DNA from: Ktedonobacterales bacterium
GTDB taxonomy: Bacteria; Chloroflexota; Ktedonobacteria; Ktedonobacterales; JADMIN01
Reading direction: 5' to 3'
DNA: 17,358 nucleotides
NCBI GenBank assembly: GCA_025450405.1
Contig: JANWHL010000132.1
Span: 1-17,358, forward strand
In this document: piece after piece, positions 1 through 6,685 of the stretch
Layout: each line of letters starts with the position of its first letter
Position numbering within the stretch: position 1 is the stretch's first letter
The notes under the pieces: generated by a model
Databases searched by the model: none
Told to the model about the DNA's origin: nothing
What the model saw: only the letters and a program-made list of their open reading frames with translations
Made by a program: the position numbers and the translations under genes

Positions 1-59
1 GCCACCTCTTCCTGCGCTATCGGCTCGATCGACATGTGGCGGACGCCGGCCAGGTGTGA
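1..59. other. Left window edge, possible gene end or start
   Basis: Two readings are possible and neither can be settled. On the plus strand an open frame from base 3 ends at a TGA at 57-59 and reads HLFLRYRLDRHVADAGQV, which would be the tail of a gene converging on the amidohydrolase. On the minus strand an ATG at 36-34 opens MSIEPIAQEEVA and runs off the edge, which would be the next gene of the amidohydrolase operon, but no Shine-Dalgarno sequence is visible before it. Confidence 0.2.
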
Positions 60-76
60 GGGATTGTGTTTTCTTC

Positions 77-1480
77 CTACGCCTTGGCCTTCACCCGCTC
101 GCTCGCGCCCGCCAGCTCCGCCGCCAGCCGCCCGACCACCGGCGCGCCGCCCTTGAGCACCAGCGCGCGCCGTGCGGCGTCCGCGAGCACGTCGATCTCG
201 GCCAGCGGATCGCCGTCGACCACCAGCACATCGGCCAGCTTGCCCGCCGCGAGCGTCCCCAGATCGCCGTCGAGATGCAGCATCTCCGCCGCCGTACGTG
301 TGCTCGCCACGATGCTCGCCATCGGCGAGAGCCCGTTCCGCGCCATCAGGACCACCTCACGCGCGTTCTCGCCGTGTGGGCCCACACCCGAGTCGGTGCC
401 CATGGCGATCTTCACGCCCGCCTCCGCCGCGCGGCGAAAGCTCGCCCGGTGGTCCGCGATGACCTCTCGCGACTTCTGGACGGCATAGGGTGGCATCAGG
501 TCGGGCTTCGCCTCCGCGATCCGGATCACGTCCTCGGGCGCCACCAGCGTTGGTACCAGATACACCCCCCGATCAAGCATCATCTGGATGGCCTCGTCGT
601 CCAGCCAGATGCCGTGCTCGATGGTGGCCACCCCCGCGCGGATGGCGTTCTTGATCCCCTCCGTGCTCTGCGCGTGCGCCATGCAGCGCTTGCCCTGCGC
701 CGCCGCCTCGTAGACCGCGACCGCGATCTCGTCCACGGTGAACTGCGCCGAGCGCGGTGAATCGCCTGGCGAGAGCACGCCGCCGCTCGTGCAGAGCTTG
801 ATCCAGTCCGCCCCGGCGCGCAGGATCTCGCGTGTCGCCCGGCGCATCTCGTCCGTGCCGTCCACCACGCCGCGCGGCACGTCCCCGCCGCTCGCGCCGA
901 TGGGCGCCCCCAGGTCCACGCAGCAGGGCATCATCGCGTCGCCGTGTCCCCCCGTCTGGGTCAAGATGGTCACCGCGACGAGCAGCCGCGGCCCCGTGAA
1001 GAAGCCGCGCTGGATGGCCATCCGCACCCCGGCCGGCGTCCCACCAGCGTCGCGCGCCGTGGTGACACCGCCATCCAACGTCGCCGCGCAGTTTGGCACG
1101 GCGTAGAGCAGATTGAGCGCGGGTGGCGTCTGCAGCCGGAGCAGCAGGTTGAAGCCCCACGGGCTGGCCAGATGCACGTGGCAGTCGATCAGCCCAGGGA
1201 GCACACTCATGCCCGCGCCGTCGATCACCGCCGCGTCGCGTGGCACGCGCACCTGGTCGCGCCGGCCAATGGCGGTGATGCGCTCGCCCTCGATGAGCAG
1301 CGTGCCGTCCTCGATCGGCTCGCCCCCCGTCCCGTCGATCAGCCGCGCTCCCACGATGGCGACCGGCCGCTCCAGTGGCCGCGACGTCGCCCCGTTGGCC
1401 CCGTTTGCTCGCCCGGCTCCGTTCGCGCCCGCGCCGCCAGTCACATGCGCCTTGCCCCCGCCGGATGTCCGGTTCGCCAT
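77..1480 (-). CDS. Metal-dependent amidohydrolase (imidazolonepropionase/prolidase-like)
   Basis: A 467-aa cytosolic hydrolase of the amidohydrolase superfamily, COG1228-like. Visible metal-site motifs in order are DCHVHL (H101, H103), the probable carboxylated lysine in DWIKLCTSGG (K228), MAHAQS (H269), TIEHG (H289) and the metal/catalytic aspartate in MGTDSG (D362). The small beta-domain starts around residue 39 (VAIVGARLIDGTGG) and closes with AAGKLADVLVVDGDPL. Residues 1-38 are an odd Gly/Ala/Asn-rich low-complexity leader. The ATG is preceded by a GGGGGA purine run at a good distance, so that start is acceptable. It follows the ribbon-helix-helix gene after 29 bp, probably in one transcript. 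Family members cleave C-N bonds in dipeptides, imidazolones or xenobiotic amides/ureas; the substrate here is unknown. The nearby amino-acid-type importer makes a peptide or amino-acid derivative plausible, by inference only. Confidence 0.93.
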   Translation of the reverse strand: MANRTSGGGKAHVTGGAGANGAGRANGANGATSRPLERPVAIVGARLIDGTGGEPIEDGTLLIEGERITAIGRRDQVRVPRDAAVIDGAGMSVLPGLIDCHVHLASPWGFNLLLRLQTPPALNLLYAVPNCAATLDGGVTTARDAGGTPAGVRMAIQRGFFTGPRLLVAVTILTQTGGHGDAMMPCCVDLGAPIGASGGDVPRGVVDGTDEMRRATREILRAGADWIKLCTSGGVLSPGDSPRSAQFTVDEIAVAVYEAAAQGKRCMAHAQSTEGIKNAIRAGVATIEHGIWLDDEAIQMMLDRGVYLVPTLVAPEDVIRIAEAKPDLMPPYAVQKSREVIADHRASFRRAAEAGVKIAMGTDSGVGPHGENAREVVLMARNGLSPMASIVASTRTAAEMLHLDGDLGTLAAGKLADVLVVDGDPLAEIDVLADAARRALVLKGGAPVVGRLAAELAGASERVKAKA

Positions 1481-1509
1481 CGTCGTCCCCCAATCATGCC
1501 TGATCGCTC

Positions 1510-1809
1510 TCAGTCGGCCCGTCGCACCTCATCCTCAGCGAGCCGCAGGGCCTCCGCGTCGGCGCACTCAAACTCGGCCTCGATGGCGAGGGCTTCAGCC
1601 CGATACGCATGATCGTCCGCCATTCCCGCAAAGGCGGCATCGATCGCCGCTCGCTCGCGGCTCGCCAGCCCACGGCGCGACGCCACGGCTACCAGTTCGC
1701 CGCGGCTCTCGGCCTTGCCCTCCTGAACGACCCGATCCATTGCGCGATCCATTGCGCGAAGTAACTTGGTCGGGTGGGTGCGTGTCGTACGGCGCATTTC
1801 AGCGGCCAT
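1510..1809 (-). CDS. Ribbon-helix-helix (CopG-type) antitoxin-like protein, orphan
   Basis: A 99-aa protein. The N-terminus (RRTTRTHPTKLLRAMDR...) followed by a second helix (SRGELVAVASRRGL) resembles a CopG/Arc ribbon-helix-helix DNA-binding fold, and the acidic C-terminal helices (residues 51-95) resemble the toxin-binding tail of such antitoxins. No toxin gene (MazF, RelE or PIN type) lies beside it: the next gene downstream is the amidohydrolase. The first helix holds an in-frame 12-bp tandem duplication (1733-1756) giving AMDR twice, which would lengthen the helix by one turn and may disturb the fold. GGAG lies 8 nt before the ATG. A perfect minus-strand -10 box (TATAAT, 1891-1896) sits about 80 bp upstream. 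Recognition is by pattern only; an orphan regulator is the alternative. Confidence 0.7.
   Translation of the reverse strand: MAAEMRRTTRTHPTKLLRAMDRAMDRVVQEGKAESRGELVAVASRRGLASRERAAIDAAFAGMADDHAYRAEALAIEAEFECADAEALRLAEDEVRRAD
1733..1756. repeat. 12-bp perfect tandem duplication inside the RHH gene
   Basis: CGATCCATTGCG occurs twice back to back at 1733-1744 and 1745-1756. It keeps the reading frame and adds four residues (AMDR on the minus strand) to the first helix of the ribbon-helix-helix protein. Confidence 0.9.
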
Positions 1810-1870
1810 TTCGTGATCTCCATTGAGCGATGCGGCACCATGCGCCAGCGGGCGGGTCAGCGCGCGACAG

Positions 1871-1896
1871 GCCCAGCGGGCTCTCGTGGCATTATA
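1871..1896 (-). promoter_or_regulatory. Probable promoter of the RHH-amidohydrolase unit
   Basis: A perfect minus-strand TATAAT lies at 1896-1891 and overlaps the TAA stop of the upstream tetR gene. The ATG of the RHH gene follows after about 80 bp. No good -35 box is visible 16-18 bp upstream. The bases 1871-1895 match 10355-10379 at 21 of 25 positions, so the site may be more than a simple promoter. Confidence 0.45.
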
Positions 1897-2566
1897 CGCC
1901 TGGACAGGCTCTCAGCGTCGGTGGACCGCCACTGAGGTTTGGCTCTTGTAGCAGCCCGCCGAGCAGCAGATCCACGTACACCCGCGCGAATTCAGGCGCC
2001 GTCTTTGGCCCACCCGGATGGAACCAGCGCGCCATCCAGTTCAGCATCGAGAGCACGGCGCGCCCCGTCATCGCCGCATCCACCGCGCGGAACTCCCCGC
2101 GCGCCACCCCCTCCGCCACGATCGCGCGCAACAGATGCTCGTAGCGCTCGCGCAGGTCGACCGCCTCCTGCCGCATCTCGCGCCGCCGCATGCCACTGAA
2201 GCCTATCAGCATCGCGCAGAACGCCCAGTAATTGTGCTCGAAGAACTCCGCATGCGCCGTCATAAACGCCAGCAACTGCGCACGCGGGCCCTGTGCGCCC
2301 TCCACCACCGCGCCGACGTACTCTACCAGCCGCTGCAATGTCTGCACAATGATCGCGTCATACACATCCTGTTTGGAACGGAAATAGTGGTAGATTCCCG
2401 CCTTCGAGATGCCCGTTCCCTGTGCCAGATCGCTCAGGCGCGACTCCTCGAAGCCGCTTTGCGCGAACAGGACGGCTGCCTCTCGCAGGATGCGTTCGCG
2501 CTGGTTATCGGTCCGTGGTGGTCTGCCAAGCCGCTTGCCTGGCTTATCGCTCACATTCGATCCCAT
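1892..2566 (-). CDS. TetR/AcrR-family regulator, KstR2-like C-terminus
   Basis: A 224-aa repressor. Residues 22-68 form the TetR helix-turn-helix domain (ILREAAVLFAQSGFEESRLSDLAQGTGISKAGIYHYFRSKQDVYDAI). The C-terminal ligand domain carries LNWMARWFHPGGP near residue 180, a signature I associate with KstR2/FadR-like TetR proteins, which often sense acyl-CoAs. The start is supported by GGGAG 8 nt before the ATG. It is divergent from the liv operon across 217 bp in which the two putative -10 regions overlap, so it most likely controls the importer and itself. The hydrolase pair on its 3' side has its own -10 box over this gene's stop codon. The ligand is unknown. Confidence 0.93.
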   Translation of the reverse strand: MGSNVSDKPGKRLGRPPRTDNQRERILREAAVLFAQSGFEESRLSDLAQGTGISKAGIYHYFRSKQDVYDAIIVQTLQRLVEYVGAVVEGAQGPRAQLLAFMTAHAEFFEHNYWAFCAMLIGFSGMRRREMRQEAVDLRERYEHLLRAIVAEGVARGEFRAVDAAMTGRAVLSMLNWMARWFHPGGPKTAPEFARVYVDLLLGGLLQEPNLSGGPPTLRACPGV

Positions 2567-2665
2567 TTTCCGCTCTCCCAGCGCGATCTCAACGCGTGCT
2601 CCTCGCCGCCCCGCGGCCGTTGATCGAGACTCCCGCGCGCCGACGGATGCGGCGCGTGCGAAACC

Positions 2666-2694
2666 TTGACACCACTGTTGCGCTAGTATACCAT
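2666..2694 (+). promoter_or_regulatory. Putative promoter of the liv operon
   Basis: A perfect -35 box TTGACA (2666-2671), a 17-bp spacer and TACCAT (2689-2694, 4 of 6 to consensus) point toward livF, whose ATG is 90 bp downstream. The -10 overlaps the opposite-strand -10 of tetR, so one bound repressor could block both. Confidence 0.5.
2685..2693 (-). promoter_or_regulatory. Putative extended -10 promoter of tetR with GTATAC core
   Basis: On the minus strand TGG-TATACT (2693-2685) matches an extended -10 element, about 119 bp before the tetR ATG. A clear -35 is absent. The palindrome GTATAC (2686-2691) lies inside it, and the inverted repeat CCGGC-TG-GCCGG (2702-2713) lies just beyond. Both are candidate operator parts. 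Confidence 0.45.
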
Positions 2695-2783
2695 TAACCT
2701 ACCGGCTGGCCGGCAAGTAATCCCCAACGTCGCATTTTTGGTCCCCGAGCCGCGCTGGGGGTCCGGGCACAGGAGGGGCTGAG

Positions 2784-3575
2784 ATGCTGCTCGTCCAGGA
2801 TCTCGAGGTCAGCTACGGCAACGCCGTCACCGCCATACGTGGCGTCTCGCTCGAGGTTCCCGACGGCGCCGTCGTCGCCCTGCTTGGCGCCAATGGTGCC
2901 GGCAAGTCCACCATGCTGCGCGCCATCACTGGCCTTCTGGGCATCCACAACGCGCGTATCACGTGCGGCAGCATCTCGTTCGATGGCCGCCGCATCGATG
3001 GGCTCAACGCCGCCCAAATCGTGCGCCGCGGCATTTCCCAAGTGCTCGAAGGCCGCCGCCTTTTCGCGGACCTCACCGTCGAAGAGAACCTCCGCTCTGG
3101 GGCCCTCGCCGCGCGCGGCTCCTCAGCCGAGCAACGCCGCGCCTACGACCGTGTGCTCGAGCTCTTCCCGCTCTTGCGCGAGCGCCGCGACACTCACGCC
3201 GGCTACCTCTCTGGCGGCGAGCAGCAGATGCTGGCCATGGGCCGGGGCCTGATGGCCAGCCCCCGCCTCCTGCTTCTGGACGAGCCCTCGCTAGGCCTAG
3301 CACCGCTGATGGTCCAGCGTATCCGCGACATCATCGCCGAGATCCACGCGGGCGGCACCGCCGTGCTCCTTGTCGAGCAGAGCGCGCAGATGGCGCTCTC
3401 GGTCGCTGATACTGGCTATGTCCTCGAGACCGGCCGTGTGGTGCTGGCCCAGTCCGCCGCGGAACTGCTGCGCAACGAGTTGGTGCGTCATTTCTATCTC
3501 GGCCTCACCGAAGGTGAGCAGGCCAGCAAGGTCGCTACCTTGCGCCAGCACCGCCCACAGAGGAGGTGGGCCTGA
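2784..3575 (+). CDS. livF: Branched-chain amino-acid-type ABC transporter ATPase (LivF)
   Basis: A 263-aa cytoplasmic nucleotide-binding subunit of a HAAT-family importer. Visible motifs are Walker A GANGAGKS (residues 34-41), the ABC signature LSGGEQQ (about 143-149), Walker B LLLLDEPSLGL (about 163-173) and the LivF-typical VEQSAQMAL, where other ABC ATPases have the H-loop histidine. The length is slightly above the usual 233-240 aa because of a C-terminal tail of about 20 residues. AGGAGGGG ends 5 nt before the ATG. It is first in the operon; its TGA overlaps the livG ATG by one base (TGATG). It should pair with LivG to power import through LivH/LivM. The substrate is undetermined, since such systems carry amino acids, amides, urea or aromatic compounds. 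Confidence 0.95.
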   Translation: MLLVQDLEVSYGNAVTAIRGVSLEVPDGAVVALLGANGAGKSTMLRAITGLLGIHNARITCGSISFDGRRIDGLNAAQIVRRGISQVLEGRRLFADLTVEENLRSGALAARGSSAEQRRAYDRVLELFPLLRERRDTHAGYLSGGEQQMLAMGRGLMASPRLLLLDEPSLGLAPLMVQRIRDIIAEIHAGGTAVLLVEQSAQMALSVADTGYVLETGRVVLAQSAAELLRNELVRHFYLGLTEGEQASKVATLRQHRPQRRWA

Positions 3576-4432
3576 TGAGCCAGCAGCCACCCCCGCCTCC
3601 GAGGGGTGCCGCGCCCGCGGGCCAGTCATTGCTCCAGGTCGAGGGGTTGACGGTCCGCTTCGCTGGCGTCACCGCGCTCGCCGACGTCTCGTTCTCGGTC
3701 GCGCGTGGCGAGCTCTTCGCCGTCATCGGTCCCAATGGCGCCGGCAAGACCTCGCTCTTCAACGTCATCTCGCGTGTCTATCAGCCCGTGGCTGGACGCG
3801 TCACCTTTGACGGCCGCGATCTGCTCCGCCTGCGCACCCACCAGGTCGCCCCGGCCGGTATCGCGCGAACCTTCCAGAATCTCGGCCAGTTTCCGCACAC
3901 CAGCGTCCTCGACTATCTCTTGCTCGGGCGCCATGCACGCATGCGCAGCGGCATTCTGCTCGGCGGTCTTTTCGTCGGCCCCACGCGCGCCGAAGAGACG
4001 CGCAATCGCGCCTATTGCCTCCACCTGTTGGAAGTGCTCGGTCTCTCGCGCTACCGCGGCGAGCTGCTTGGCAACCTACCCTACGGCCTGCAGAAGCGCG
4101 TCGACGTGGCACGCGCGCTGGCGCTCGAGCCCCGCTTGCTGCTATTGGACGAACCGGTGGCCGGAATGAACCTCGAGGAGACCAACGACATGGCCAGCAT
4201 CATCCTCGACATCAAAGAGCAGCTCGGCGTCACCCAAGTCCTCGTCGAGCACGTCATGGCCATGGTCATGGGCATCGCTGACCGCGTCCTCGTCCTCGAC
4301 TTCGGCAGGGTCATCTCCCAGGGCGAGCCCGCCGCCGTGCAGGCTAACCCCGACGTCATCCGGGCCTACCTCGGGGAGGAGTTTTCGTCGTCCACCTCCG
4401 GCGCCCAGGCGGGCGCCGACCTGAACGGCTAG
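3575..4432 (+). CDS. livG: Branched-chain amino-acid-type ABC transporter ATPase (LivG)
   Basis: A 285-aa second nucleotide-binding subunit. Motifs are Walker A GPNGAGKT near residue 51, Walker B LLLLDEPVAGMN near 188 and the H-loop region VLVEHVMAMVM near 222. The ABC signature is degenerate: LPYGLQKR replaces the usual LSYGQQRR, so the LSGGQ-type Ser-Gly core is altered. About 20 proline/alanine-rich residues precede the domain. I chose the ATG at 3575 rather than the in-frame GTG at 3566 because AGGAGG (3561-3566) ends 8 nt before the ATG and overlaps the GTG. Translation is coupled to livF through TGATG. It is followed by livH after 28 bp. Confidence 0.94.
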   Translation: MSQQPPPPPRGAAPAGQSLLQVEGLTVRFAGVTALADVSFSVARGELFAVIGPNGAGKTSLFNVISRVYQPVAGRVTFDGRDLLRLRTHQVAPAGIARTFQNLGQFPHTSVLDYLLLGRHARMRSGILLGGLFVGPTRAEETRNRAYCLHLLEVLGLSRYRGELLGNLPYGLQKRVDVARALALEPRLLLLDEPVAGMNLEETNDMASIILDIKEQLGVTQVLVEHVMAMVMGIADRVLVLDFGRVISQGEPAAVQANPDVIRAYLGEEFSSSTSGAQAGADLNG

Positions 4433-4460
4433 CTGTGCGCGCGGCGGGAGGGAGTAGGCG

Positions 4461-5366
4461 ATGGCCGACTTCATTACCTACAGCTTCATCGGGCTGGCGA
4501 TCGGGTGCATCTATGCCCTGATCGCGTTGGGCTTCGCCATTATCTACAAGGCCAGCGAGGTCATCAACTTCGCTCAGGGCGAGCTGCTGCTTGTCGGCGC
4601 TTATGTCGCCTCGTACGCCATGTACACCTGGCGCCTGGCCTTCCCGCTCGCGCTCCTGGTGGCCATCGCCGTCACCGTCGCCATCGGGTTGCTCTTCGAG
4701 CGCTTCGCCCTGCGCCGTATGATCGGCCGGCCGGTCTTTTCGATCGTCATGATCACCATCGGCCTCGACGTCCTCCTGCGCACCGGCGTCACCGTGCGAC
4801 TGGGCGCGACACAGTTCCTCAACGCAGCCACGCCCTTTGGCTCCGTCAGCCAGGTTCGCCTCGGCGGCGTGGTCTTCAACGACATCGACATCACGATCAT
4901 CGCCGCTACCCTCGTGTGCTGCGCCGCGCTGTTCCTTTTCTTCAACCGCACGCGCTATGGCCTGGCGATGCGCGCCACCGCGCTTGACCAGGAGGCGGCG
5001 CTGGCTGTCGGCATCGACGTGCGCACCGTGTACGCCATGGCTTGGGGCCTCGCCGGGGCCGTCGCGGCCATCGGCGGCGTGCTCCTGGCGGCCAGGCAGG
5101 GCTCTGGCGGGTTCGATGTTGGGCTCGGCCAGAGCGCGTTGCTGGCCTTCCCTGCCATCATCCTCGGCGGCCTGGACTCGATCCCTGGGGCGGTTGTCGG
5201 CGGCGTGCTCATCGGCCTGACCTACGGCTACGCCAGTGGCTACGAACTTCGTGTCAGTTGGTTGGGCGCCGGCTTTGAGACCGTCGCTCCCTACCTCGTT
5301 ATGCTCGTCGTCCTGCTCGTCCGGCCCTACGGACTCTTCGGCTCGCGAAAGGTAGAGCGGGTATGA
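4461..5366 (+). CDS. livH: Branched-chain amino-acid-type ABC permease (LivH)
   Basis: A 301-aa inner-membrane permease with multiple hydrophobic segments. The family signatures are INFAQGELLLVGAY (residues 35-48) and GGLDSIPGAVVGGVLIGL (about 238-255); the loop TALDQEAALAVGIDVRTVY matches the cytoplasmic coupling (EAA-like) region. GGAGGGAG (4447-4454) precedes the ATG at 4461. Its TGA overlaps the start of livM in ATGA (5363-5366). It forms the translocation channel with LivM. The length is typical for LivH (about 290-308 aa) and nothing looks broken. Confidence 0.95.
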   Translation: MADFITYSFIGLAIGCIYALIALGFAIIYKASEVINFAQGELLLVGAYVASYAMYTWRLAFPLALLVAIAVTVAIGLLFERFALRRMIGRPVFSIVMITIGLDVLLRTGVTVRLGATQFLNAATPFGSVSQVRLGGVVFNDIDITIIAATLVCCAALFLFFNRTRYGLAMRATALDQEAALAVGIDVRTVYAMAWGLAGAVAAIGGVLLAARQGSGGFDVGLGQSALLAFPAIILGGLDSIPGAVVGGVLIGLTYGYASGYELRVSWLGAGFETVAPYLVMLVVLLVRPYGLFGSRKVERV

Positions 5367-6568
5367 GCACGCCAGCGCCCAGCGAGCCCGCCGCCGCGTC
5401 CGCCCTACCGCGTCTGCTCGGTACGCCGCGTCGTCGTGGCCTGCTGGTCGGCGGCGCCATCCTGCTGGGCCTGGTCTTTCTCTTCGGCGGCGACTCTTGG
5501 TTGACGATCCTCGACTATACCCTGGTCGCTGGCGTCGGGGCGCTGTCGCTCAACGTGCTGTCCGGCTACACCGGCCAGATCTCCCTAGGCATCACCTTCT
5601 TCATGGGCATCGGTGCCTACACCACCACCTTGCTGGGCGGCGATCGCCCGATGCATTCTGGAGACCCGGTGGGCCTGGCACTCCCGTTCGTCATCTGGCT
5701 CCCCGCCTCCGGCCTCGTCGCCGCCCTGGCCGGCGCGCTCGTCGGCCCGGTTGCCCTGCGGCTCAAGGGTTTCTACCTCGGCATCGTGACGCTGGCTCTC
5801 GTCTTCATCGGCCAGTTTCTCTTCAAGCGGCTCACCTTCGTGACCGGCGGCGACGCGGGACGCACCGCTCCCTCGCCAAGCATCGGCAGCTGGTCCTTCG
5901 CCAACCCGGACCCGATCTTCGGCATTCAGCTGACGTCGAACCAGGTGTACTTCCTTCTGCTGGTGCTCATCCTGGGTCTCTCGTCACTCTTCGTCGGCAA
6001 CGTCATGCGCTCGCGCGCCGGCCGGGCCTTCCAGGCGGTGCGCGACAACGAGGTCGGGGCAGCCATCATGGGTGTCAACCTGCTCGAAGCCAAGGTCGGT
6101 GCGTTCATCCTCTCGTCGTTCCTCGCGGGCATCGCCGGCTCGCTGTGGGTTGCCTATCCAGCTTTCAGCCACCCCGTACCCCAAATCTGGGACCTGGTGC
6201 TCGCGATCCAGTTCGTCGCGGCCATCATCGTCGGAGGCGTCGCCAGCATCTGGGGCTCGATCCTCGGCGCCGCCTTCGTCTTTGGTTTGCCCAGCGCGCT
6301 CGATCAGTTCTCACTCGTACCCCAGAGCGCCGGCGGGGAGGGTATCGCCACTGGCGACCTCAACGCGCTGATCTACGGCGTCATGATCATCGTCTTCCTG
6401 TTGTTCGAGCCGGCAGGTATCATCGGTCTGATCCGTCGCGTCCAGGCTCTCGGCCGGCGGCTCGACGATCGTCGCAAAGGAGGTGAGTTCGCGACCGCAC
6501 CGCGGCCCAATCCCGCCACGCCGGACGCCGACGACGGCGCGCACGTGGCGCCGGAATTGGATACCTGA
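5363..6568 (+). CDS. livM: Branched-chain amino-acid-type ABC permease (LivM)
   Basis: A 401-aa inner-membrane permease. The LivM signature LSGYTGQISLGITFFMGIGAY lies at about residues 65-86, and the coupling loop AFQAVRDNEVGAAIMGVNLLEAK at about 222-244. A hydrophobic helix set ends near 355 (LIYGVMIIVFLLFEPAGIIGL). A hydrophilic C-terminal tail of about 45 residues (Arg-rich, then Pro/Ala/Asp-rich) is longer than in the core family. The ATG is in the ATGA overlap with livH, indicating coupling. The livK gene follows after 117 bp that hold two palindromes. Confidence 0.94.
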   Translation: MSTPAPSEPAAASALPRLLGTPRRRGLLVGGAILLGLVFLFGGDSWLTILDYTLVAGVGALSLNVLSGYTGQISLGITFFMGIGAYTTTLLGGDRPMHSGDPVGLALPFVIWLPASGLVAALAGALVGPVALRLKGFYLGIVTLALVFIGQFLFKRLTFVTGGDAGRTAPSPSIGSWSFANPDPIFGIQLTSNQVYFLLLVLILGLSSLFVGNVMRSRAGRAFQAVRDNEVGAAIMGVNLLEAKVGAFILSSFLAGIAGSLWVAYPAFSHPVPQIWDLVLAIQFVAAIIVGGVASIWGSILGAAFVFGLPSALDQFSLVPQSAGGEGIATGDLNALIYGVMIIVFLLFEPAGIIGLIRRVQALGRRLDDRRKGGEFATAPRPNPATPDADDGAHVAPELDT

Positions 6569-6570
6569 TC

Positions 6571-6656
6571 GCCGGCCGATGTCGGCCGACGGCGGAGAGT
6601 CTCCCGGATGGGTCCTGTCGGGGTCTCCGCCCAGTACCCGCGCACTGATCGATCAG
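6571..6656 (+). promoter_or_regulatory. livM-livK intergenic hairpin and 12-bp palindrome
   Basis: Just after the livM stop, CGGCCG-ATGT-CGGCCG can fold into a short tight hairpin. Further on, CTGATCGATCAG at 6645-6656 is a perfect 12-bp palindrome, 14 bp before the livK Shine-Dalgarno TAGGAG (6671-6676). These could be an RNA-processing or attenuation site that sets higher expression of the binding protein, or an operator for an internal promoter. No clear -35/-10 pair is seen. Confidence 0.35.
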
Positions 6657-6685
6657 CGTTGAACCAGTGATAGGAGTTCAAAGCC

